A stretch of DNA of 64,000 nucleotides, from positions 31,545,564 through 31,609,563 of the forward strand of contig CAIIXF020000007.1 in the NCBI GenBank assembly GCA_903813345.2, given 5' to 3'. The DNA is from Owenia fusiformis. Taxonomy: Eukaryota; Annelida; Polychaeta; Sabellida; Oweniidae. The notes below the pieces were generated by a model. The model was not told the DNA's origin, ran no database searches, and was given only the letters and a program-made list of their open reading frames with translations. Both the position numbers and the translations under genes were made by a program. Every line of letters starts with the position of its first letter. The first letter of the stretch is position 1. Shown piece by piece: positions 56,311 through 64,000 of this stretch.

Positions 56311-56895
56311 TTAAAGGGTGACGATTAGCATCCCGTATAAAAACAATATGGCGGCTCCAGGCGAATCAACTGGATCAGTCCATTTTTAAGAAATAAGGGG
56401 AGTTCTGTAAAATCAAGTTTATTGAAATTGTCTTTGAGATAAAGTAATCCGTTTATAATGATTTTGAAAACGTTATCCAAAGAGTGATTGCGTTCAAAGA
56501 ATACATGTACAACAGCCAAATTGAATATAAATCCTTGTATTAGAAACCGTGTGTCTTGCTTTGTTTCATTTGTAGGATATTTCATATGCCAAGCTGTGTG
56601 CTATTACGTTATGGGGAAATTTAGATGCCAATTTTTCCTTATTATACACAAATAGAAGATCCTGAAACTTCACCCATAAATGTGGAATTGATTTGTCAAA
56701 ATAAAAATCACCCTTTTATAAATGTGTGACTATCTATAATATACTTATGCTATATAACAGTTAGAGGTGTTGACACAACGACCTCGAACCTGTGAACCCT
56801 TGAGTATTATTCCGGGATCGGGCCTTTTATACTAAACGGTGAGCAACACCAGAAACGAGCGTTCGATTTGCTAAACGATATGCGTCACCCTTTAA
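56311..56895. mobile_element. TTAA-flanked MITE
   Basis: TTAAAGGGTGACG at 56311-56323 is exactly inverted at 56883-56895, giving TTAA at both edges, as in piggyBac-type elements. The 585-bp interior is non-coding. Confidence 0.65.
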
Positions 56896-57293
56896 TCTTA
56901 GATCCAAACACAGTAGAATACGCCGTCAGTCCGCATTTGATATTTTGAAGTGAGTTTCGTAGATCGTCAGATTTCTCCGACTGATATCGGGTTATCTCAA
57001 ATTGTTTCGTTTATAAATACGAATTTCTTTACCGTTGTAAGGCGCATGCGCAAAATTGATTTATAAACGTTATTGGTTGATGGTTTTTCTCATGAGCATG
57101 CGTGAAGTCTGATGAACACTTATGACGAAGACCGGAGCAAACATTACTAGCTCTCGAACGAAATTCCAAGATTCAGATCATTTCGCTGTGTTTGCTAAGC
57201 GTGTATACATGAATGACAAGCTGTTTTGAGTAGATCAGGTACCTGTTTCAGACACAACATTGATTTAGCTTGACATTGATGCCGAAGGCCCAA

Positions 57294-57609
57294 GGTCCAA
57301 TATTTCACTATATTGCTCGCAGAAATGACGTTATTAGTATTATTACCACCGTTAACGACCAGGACTGAAACAGCAAGAAAATCTTACGCATTGAACGATA
57401 TCTAATTTCCCGGGGAAAATTGCCGGTCCAGAATATATTCTAGACCGGTCCATATGGACCACCACTATGACGTCACACATTTCTCAGGTCGATATAGTAA
57501 AATAAACGCCTTCTAAACTAGCACTTAAACCCCTAGAACTGGCCAGGCAAGGTGGTAATAATAGTACAATAACGTCATTTCTAAGGGCGATATAGTGAAA
57601 TATTGGACC
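57294..57609 (+). mobile_element. CRE-bearing MITE M3, tandem copy 1
   Basis: Starts GGTCCAATATTTCACTATA and ends in the inverse (GATATAGTGAAATATTGGACC). Next to the ends lie AGAAATGACGTTATT and its inverse, so TIRs are about 45 bp. Interior includes CTATGACGTCACAC (a full CRE) and CCCCTAGAACTGGCC. Confidence 0.82.
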
Positions 57610-57626
57610 AAGGGCCGAAGGCCCAA

Positions 57627-57896
57627 GGTCCAATATTTCACTATATCGCTCGCAGAAATGACGTTATTAGTATTATTACCACCGTTAACGACCAGGACTG
57701 AAACAGCAAGAAAATCTTACGCATTGAACGATATCTAATTTCCCGGGGAAAATTGCCGGTCCAGAATATATTCTAGACCGGTCCATATGGACCACCACTA
57801 TGACGTCACACATTTCTCAGGTCGATATAGTAAAATAAACGCCTTCTAAACTAGCACTAAAACCCCTAGAACTGGCCCAGCAAGGTGGTAATAATA
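57627..57896 (+). mobile_element. CRE-bearing MITE M3, tandem copy 2 (right end missing)
   Basis: Repeats copy 1 with a 333-bp offset and very few changes, including the flank GCCGAAGGCCCAA. It stops at GGTGGTAATAATAC, so the right TIR is lost. Confidence 0.82.
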
Positions 57897-58394
57897 CAAG
57901 TTTTTACATTCTTAGCACGAGACGGGCTTTCGAAAAATCTGTTATCTGATTCACTCGATTATCGTATGGATATGTATTTCTGCTGACATTTCAACACCAC
58001 ATCACATAGAATTAAGATGCAGAATGATAATAAAACACAAAACAACTACTAAATTCCACTTGTTATTTCACAGGAGGTAAAAATGCACACTGCTTAGATT
58101 CTTTGTAAGGGTCGTCAGACATCGGATTGGCCGCCATATTTGAAATGAAAATATCACTAAATAGAGCTCTGCGCATGTCTCAACATTTCGACTGAATTCA
58201 AAGAGCAGTTTTACACCCATACCAGTTTCGACACTTTTTTCAAGTTATTATATAAAAAGCACAATTTGTTGTTGTAAAATGAAAATAAGATTGAATAGCT
58301 AAAGATAGGAAGGATTATTTTGATACAGGTCTCTAGGGTGCTCGCTAAAATGTAAGAACTCTCTGTTTCTAGATATTCTACACTATTCAATTTC

Positions 58395-59350
58395 AATTCA
58401 ATTCAATTTATTTATTTCATAATTCTTATATAATATACACTATAAAAACAAGCCGCTAGACACCCTAGTGGGTATATGTTGCGGTTTAACAGAAATCATT
58501 AAAATGACAACTAGACTACATATAAAAGAAAACACTTATATTATGTTACATGTAGGTATATAAAAATGGTATTAACAATTAATCTAAGGATGTACAATGT
58601 AAAAATGTTACAAAAATCAGGTACCAGTATAAAATCAACAGTATAGTATGATATTGGTATTATACATTATCGATAGATGAGTAGTTTTTTATATGAAGAT
58701 TTGAAAATATTTAGAGTGGAGCATTTTTTAATATCATGTGGTAGAACATTCCAAAGATTAGGACCCAGATAGCGAAGGGAAAGTTTAGAGCATTTAGGGA
58801 TATGAAAATAATGCAATTGTCTTGTGTAATGATGATGAATATTAATGTTGATATCAAACAAGTCTTGAAATAGATTTTTTGGAAGACTGGGGTGCTTATT
58901 AAAGATTTTGTACATGAACTGACCAGTACAATATCTGTTGACATCAAAGATATTTAATATTCTAAGATCTTTAAATAGGGGAGCGGAGTGAGAAAGTCTA
59001 TCCTTATTTAAAGCTAGCCTTAAGAATTGTTTCTGCAGTTTATGCTGGGGTGCTTATTAAAGATTTTGTACATGAACTGACCAGTACAATATCTGTTGAC
59101 ATCAAAGATATTTAATATTCTAAGATCTTTAAATAGGGGAGCGGAGTGAGAAAGTCTATCCTTATTTAAAGCTAGCCTTAAGAATTGTTTCTGCAGTTTA
59201 TGTAGACGATCATAAAATGATTTAAATGTGTTACCCCAGATTATGTTGCAATAATTTACTTGAGAGTGTATCAATGAGTAGTAAATTGTTTTGAAACTGT
59301 CTATTTGAAGTAGATGTTTAATGTGATAAAGAGAACCAATGACGCGAGAA
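58395..59350 (-). mobile_element. 5'-truncated CR1/L2-like LINE with internal 157-bp duplication
   Basis: Minus-strand frames give the C-terminal RT region: MIHSQVNYCNIIWGNTFK, LHKLQKQFLRLALNKD, SHSAPLFKDLRILNIFDVN, then (after the duplication) FDININIHHHYTRQLHYFHI, SLRYLGPNLWNVLPHDIKK. About 157 bp (58888-59044) are repeated directly at 59045-59201, which breaks the frame. The 3' end has an (AATTG)/(AAAT) tail at about 58395-58420. Confidence 0.82.
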
Positions 59351-59472
59351 ATCTTTCACTACCACAGAAAACTGGTCAAATGAACTCGTTTGAGTTATCT
59401 ATTCGCCGAAAAAATCACCGAATGTGTGTTTATAGGCTATCTCTGGTTTGGTAAATCAATGAAGTGTGAAGT

Positions 59473-59523
59473 GAGCATCAGACTTTTAATCTGAGGGTCA
59501 CAGGTTCGAGTCCCTGTCAGGCT
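59473..59523 (+). pseudogene. tRNA-Lys pseudogene, 3' two thirds
   Basis: GAGCATCAGACTTTTAATCT, then GAGGGTCACAGGTTCGAGTC and CCTGTCAGGCT: D-stem end, TTT anticodon arm and T-arm of the tRNA at 55985. The acceptor 5' strand and A box are gone. Downstream flank (TTTAG, TTTTGATACA) also matches that of 56058 onward, so a larger segment was duplicated. Confidence 0.82.
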
Positions 59524-59729
59524 TGACCTTTTAGACTTTGGTGTGTATTTTGATACACTTGAATTACAATTGGATTACTCAGGGGCTATTTTTCGTTTAC
59601 ATGTCAACTTTTGAATAAATTGTCAATAAACTTGTCGATAAATTGTTTTTCGTATGGGACATTTTTTGTTTACATGTCAACATTTGAGGATTCATTCTGA
59701 GTGTACAGGGTTCGATACCCCGGCAATAT

Positions 59730-60545
59730 TGACCGCCACTATGACGTTACATATTGCTCTCAGGTTGATATTAAACAAATACTGGATGATCAGGAGCTGG
59801 ATATGGCAGAATACCTATTCATGAAAAAATATTGGGCGAGGCGGCAGCCGAGCCCAATATTTTTTCGAGGATAGGTATTCTGGCCATATCCAGCTCCTGA
59901 TCATCCAGTATTTGTTTTATTATGCACCTCCCAATCAAAGTTAAGTGGAGTACTTACTTGAGTACAGGCTTAAACTGTCGTTTAGTTGACATTATTATGC
60001 CAGTCCTGGTATAGATATAGTTCCAGGGCAGTTCGAAGAACGTATTAGATGTCCGTGATTATTTTGACATTTATTTATTTTTTCTTTCAAAACTCAGACG
60101 ACTTCCGGCCAATTTATTCGCTATACTGGACGAAAATATTTGCCCCGGGAATTTAATTTTTATTTATTCGAGACGTTCTTGCAGAATTATATGTAACTTT
60201 TGAATGATAAAGCTAATTGTGATTGATTAAGTGCATTTTTTTCTTCTATTTTCCGCCAGTTTCAGATGTAAGCTTTAAGTAGTACTCCAGTTATTAAGAA
60301 ATAAAACTCTGAAGTGGGAATGTTGCATAAACATTGAAAAAAATATCCGACCCTTTCTCTCGAAAGGGTCAGATATTAAAAAAATATCCGGCAGTTTTCA
60401 GAAAAGAGCAGAGTATTGCCAAATTACAAGCAACTAAGAACCAATCAGATTTGAGTATTTTAATGAGGTGCATAATAAAGTAAAATGAATACCTTCTAAA
60501 CTGGCACTAAAACCCCTAGAACTGGCCCGGCAGGGTGGAAATAAT
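59730..60545 (+). mobile_element. MITE M3 relic split by a nested insertion
   Basis: M3 pieces at 59730-59771 (CCACTATGACGTTACAT, CTCAGGTTGATATTA) and 60480-60545 (AAAATGAATACCTTCTAAAC, CCCCTAGAACTGGCCC) are collinear with 57294-57609 but separated by about 708 bp. Confidence 0.7.
59772..60479. mobile_element. Insertion nested in M3, with a long hairpin
   Basis: Left part (59772-59919) is a near-perfect hairpin with about 65-bp arms (AAACAAATACTGGATGATCA, GGAGCTGGATATGGC, AAAATATTGGGC) and a GC-rich apex. It is followed by TTATTATGCACCTCC at 59918, inverted at 60465-60479 (GAGGTGCATAATAAA). A smaller GACCCTTTC/GAAAGGGTC hairpin is at about 60344-60376. Probably two elements stacked, or one with a duplicated end. 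Confidence 0.65.
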
Positions 60546-60569
60546 ATTACATAGCGCCAAAGATCTCCT

Positions 60570-60850
60570 TGTTTGTGTTCAATTGTATCAGACGATCAAA
60601 GGAATTCACCGTCAACATGTTCAATAATTATTTTATAGCAAATAGCACAGTAAATAAAAATAGATTTGACCTTACGTCAAAGAATTTTAAATCGGCTCTT
60701 TGGTCAAAAATCCATGCATCTAACACAAAGGCCAAAGTATATGGAATGAACTCCCAAACTCAATTAGAGAAATCAATGACAGAAATAAATCCAAAACGGA
60801 TTATGAAAAATTACTCATAAAAAATAGTATCGTGATTCTCGTCTTTTGTT
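60570..60850 (+). pseudogene. LINE C-terminal fragment
   Basis: Read in shifting frames, the segment gives WNELPNSIREINDRNKSKTD followed by YEKLLIKNS, the 'LWNSLP..I......FK..YK..L' end of CR1/RTE-like reverse transcriptases. 5' part absent and frameshifted. Confidence 0.6.
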
Positions 60851-61376
60851 TTAATTGGAATTAAAAAATTCAGTGTATACTGTGACTTAAGCGAGAAGAG
60901 AACTTTGCTATGTAAATTACTGTATGCTATGCGAAACCTGCAACGTTCTCTTCTCTTTTCTTTCTAATTCGTTTCTTTTGTTTATCAATTTCTTTTTTTC
61001 TTTCTCGAATGTTAAATTCTAAGCATCAGCCATCTAATGTAAAAATAATTTAAAAAGGATCCAAGAGGATATCAAGCCGAGATATGTAAAAGATATGTAT
61101 AAAAAAGTGTTGATAAAAAAGAAGATAATTGCAGTGCCATCTTTTGAATCAGAAGCATTATAAATCAGAAATTGAACCGTCACTCAATGTATCGTTTCAA
61201 ACTGTTCCGAGTTTTGAATTCAAAACACATTATTTTATCATCACATTTGATATCTTGCTTATCATTATTATCTTATATCAATTGATAAGAAATTTAAATT
61301 AATGTATCCATGACGTATGTACATGTGAGCTACTCTTCAGTTCGAACAGACTCACTCTGGCTATCAGGCAATAAGG

Positions 61377-61436
61377 ATGAAGTCACTCTTCACCTTATTG
61401 GTAGCTTCCTTGGCGTTTGTTACAACATATGTACTA
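61377..61436 (+). CDS. Astacin exon 1: signal peptide
   Basis: 20 codons from the ATG to a GTAAGT donor, phase 0. It encodes a hydrophobic signal peptide. Too short for ORF callers. Confidence 0.8.
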
Positions 61437-62097
61437 GTAAGTTTCGGTGTGGTAATGGGTTCAGGAAAACAGAGGATGGTTTTATCCAAAATTCAACTTA
61501 ACTTCAGTTTTACACAATTGATTGATTGTCTGTTGAACTCGAAAATTATCTTTTCGAACCCAAAGACACCAGGGAAGGTTTCGTTTCCAAGAATGGTTGA
61601 TTACGCACTCGGTCTCTTTTAAGAGACTGTGATCATAGATGCTAAATAGCTACTCTGCGCGCAGAGTCTAGTTATAAATTATGAAGACAAAGCTCTCTTT
61701 TAAGAAGTGAAGTCGAACGAATGCAAATGAGACTAGATAGCCCTTATGGCCGACGAAATGTAATGTTGTATGGTCACTCACATTATTTCATGTATCATAT
61801 CATGATGATCGGGAAATGTTATGCAGAAGAGCAATGCGTTTCCAGGCAACTCCAATCGAACATGTCAGATCCCCAGAAGAGGGTAATTTGTTTGAAGGTG
61901 ATATTGCGATAGACGGCGACTGGGAAGATGTTTACAATGCCATCTCTAGAGCAACACAGATGTGGCCCAACGGGATTGTACCATATACAGTACAAGGTGC
62001 AAGTAAGTACAAAACATTCACCAAAACAACTGTGGATGATTTCTAAGATTCTTCAATATTCTTCTATATTTCTTATTTTACATTATATAATGATATG

Positions 62098-62128
<31 letters not shown>

Positions 62129-63714
62129 TCAAACAAATAAAAGGCCTCAGGCCCATAGTTTTACAAATATAACAATACATGTTTACATCAATTTAGTAGC
62201 TCCTGCCTTAAATTAAATGCTTTATAGCAGAAAGTAGCTAAGTTACATAAATCATTTACACCTTTTGTAGACATTAAATTAATATACTTTTGATGTGATG
62301 GTAAAATATAATAATACCTTTTGATGTACTCTTCCCTTAGATCAATAAATGACGGGCAGATTAAAATAAAATGAAATTCATCCTCCAGAATATGTGTACC
62401 TTGGTATAATTCACAAAGAGGGCATATGCGATCCTCTTTTGGCATATTTTGATGCCTACCAATTTCAATTTTCAGTTTATGATTGGAACATCTCAGCCTT
62501 GTTAAAGCTCTTCTATATTTTACAATATTTACAACTGATAAATATGTTTCGACTTCTAATATACTTTTAAAATCACTGTATGATTCCAATCTATTTGAAG
62601 CTAATAATGATCCTGACCATGCTTGTAAATTGACATCTTTTATTCTTTGCACAAAAATTTTAAGAAATAAGTTTTCATCTCCAACACTTTGGTTGGTATA
62701 AACAATTCCAAAGCCCATAGAACTCAATAAGGTTTTAACATGTGTTGCCCAAGTTATCCTACCACTTTGGTCTAATTGATATAACATTTTATAGGAAGCT
62801 TTCGGTAATCTTTCATCTGGCATTTTAAGAAGGTTTAACCAATATTTTATACAATGTTTCATATATACAATGTTTAAAGGATGCCTACCACATTCACCAA
62901 GTGCACATACATCATTTGCCTTTTCACCTAAACATAAAACATATTTACAGAACCGAACATGCTCTCTTTCAATAATATCAGAATATTCATACCCCCAAAC
63001 TCCACTGCCGTAACATAAAATAGGTACAATAGTTTTGTCAAATATTTCAAAGGCTAGTTGTATTGGTAAATCACCACATCTCACTCTGATTTTTTTAATG
63101 TTGAAAATTGCCTTTCTAGCTTGCGATGCTAAATTTCTTTTAGCTGGTGACCAACTTAACCTTGAAGAAAATAATAAGCCCAGATATTTATAGTATGGTG
63201 TAGTTTCTACTTTAGTATTTCCAAGGTGCCACATCTCATTTTTTCTAAGAACACCCCCATTTCGACATACCATTATTTTTGTTTTGCCTAAATTAACTTT
63301 CATACCCCAGTTTTGACAAAACTGCTCAAGAATTCTGATTTGACCTTGCAATCTACCAACAGTATCAGAGACATTGGCTATATCATCAGCATATAGCAGC
63401 ATAACAACATTATTATGATTTTCATTTACATATATTCCATTACAATTTTCTTTCATCATTGATATTAACTGATTTAAATACAAAATGAATAGCTGTGGGC
63501 TGAGCATACAGCCCTGTCGTGTGCCAACAGAACATGCAAAATACTCTGTTAATGTGTTAGAAAATGTCTATGCAATCATTGTAATGCGCCATTCAGGTAG
63601 CAGTGAGTTGCAGTTGCTCCAGGCGGCCATCTCCGACTACAGAACTTACACTTGTATAAGATGGGTCCCTAGAACCACGGAGTCTGCCTATGTTAAGATC
63701 ATCAAAGGCGGCGG
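61377..63714 (+). CDS. Astacin-family zinc metalloprotease (first three coding exons; 3' part beyond window)
   Basis: Secreted M12A protease. Exons 61377-61436, 61846-62002, 63597-63714, all GT-AG and in frame. Exon 1 is a 20-residue signal peptide (MKSLFTLLVASLAFVTTYVL). Exon 2 is the propeptide, with NLFEGDIAI (the FxGD aspartate switch that blocks the zinc) and the mature N-terminal strand WPNGIVPYTV. Exon 3 has LQAAISDYRTYTCIRWVPRT and AYVKIIKGGG, the opening of the astacin domain; the first conserved Cys is present. The HExxHxxGxxH zinc site should be in the next exon, past 64000. Intron 2 hosts a reversed LINE. Substrate cannot be inferred. Confidence 0.9.
61846..62002 (+). CDS. Astacin exon 2: propeptide and mature N-terminus
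   Basis: Acceptor GCGTTTCCAG, donor GTAAGT, phase 1 end. ATPIEHVRSPEEGNLFEGDI and RATQMWPNGIVPYTV are diagnostic of astacins. Confidence 0.92.
62097..63575 (-). mobile_element. 5'-truncated LINE in astacin intron 2
   Basis: Minus-strand frame 63507-62188 (439 residues), open further up to about 63570. It starts within the RT domain at GTRQGCMLSPQLFILYLN, has the catalytic YADD (LLYADDIANVSD), NLGKTKIMVCRNGG, YKYLGLLFSS, PILCYGSGVWG and a C-terminal zinc knuckle (RICPLCELY, EDEFHFILICPSF). Fingers, endonuclease and ORF1 are missing. 3' end is an (AAACT)n run at 62097-62130. The long intact frame means a young insertion. CR1/Jockey/I-group non-LTR; exact clade not resolved. Confidence 0.9.
63597..63714 (+). 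CDS. Astacin exon 3: start of catalytic domain
   Basis: Acceptor CGCCATTCAG, donor GTGAGC, ends in phase 2. Encodes SSELQLLQAAISDYRTYTCI and RWVPRTTESAYVKIIKGGG. It begins only about 20 bp from the truncated 5' end of the LINE. Confidence 0.92.
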
Positions 63715-64000
63715 GTGAGCTTTTGGATCTTTAGAGAAAATCGCCATGTATGATAATATTTTATCCAATGAAAGGTAAAGTATTGTTTCTTTGTTGCCCA
63801 CATGACGCATCGTTGTGATGCTTTCGTACATAGACGATAAATTCATATTGAACATTTAAGTTTTCAGTAAGAATACACTATTGAAATTAGAGGAAACATT
63901 TGAAGACCTCTTAAGTCATGGAAAGTGAACATCCAAAATTAAAGTAACATTTTGTTTATGTGAAGAATGCCATTCTATGCTCATCACAGATCTGTGTATT

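Noticed and set aside
63485-63718. 77-codon plus frame as an independent gene
   Set aside because: Its second half is astacin exon 3 in the correct frame; the first half is antisense to the LINE.

Overview
This is an AT-rich stretch of animal nuclear DNA (roughly two-thirds A+T by eye). The genes are split by GT-AG introns, and intergenic space and introns are full of small inverted-repeat transposons and 5'-truncated LINEs. Gene families present are a type II membrane M1 aminopeptidase, a rhodopsin-class peptide-type GPCR, two Fer3-like bHLH factors, an astacin protease and a tRNA-Lys. Together they suggest a bilaterian invertebrate, plausibly a spiralian such as a mollusc, brachiopod or annelid. 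The sequence alone does not settle the species.

Layout. 0-11.3 kb (minus): 5' two thirds of an aminopeptidase N-like gene, 11 exons reconstructed, 3' end beyond the left edge. Its introns hold a TIR element, a TTAA-flanked foldback MITE, a 2.6-kb element with the split-direct-repeat ends of PAT/Ngaro-type DIRS retroelements, and two copies of an odd TIR element filled with a 10-11-bp phased motif. 13.3 kb (+): an isolated Q/N/P/G-rich candidate exon. 14.2-16.0 kb: a decayed L1/Tx1-like LINE. 16.5-18.2 kb (minus): a complete 538-residue GPCR. 18.5-31.7 kb: gene-free, with a LINE 3' end, several foldback/MITE insertions (one with a paralogous empty site) and an RFX-type X-box. 31.8-37.4 kb: gene-free and unusually poor in repeats. 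37.4-39.5 kb: a locally amplified non-coding unit rich in TGATCA. 41.3-41.8 kb (+) and 53.6-54.2 kb (minus): two convergent bHLH genes, separated by MITEs, a degenerate mariner, a 1-kb element with 21-bp dyad repeats, and a 2.2-kb long-TIR element. 56.0 kb: tRNA-Lys(TTT), with a truncated copy at 59.5 kb. 57-61 kb: MITE clusters and LINE fragments. 61.4-63.7 kb (+): the first three coding exons of an astacin protease, with a 5'-truncated LINE in intron 2.

The protein-coding genes do not form an obvious pathway. The two bHLH genes are probably paralogues. The strongest candidates for unusual biology are mobile elements: the split-direct-repeat element with a tyrosine-recombinase N-domain remnant, and two TIR-bounded elements whose interiors are helically phased arrays of short degenerate motifs. 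All coordinates and splice joins were derived by reading; nothing was aligned or searched.
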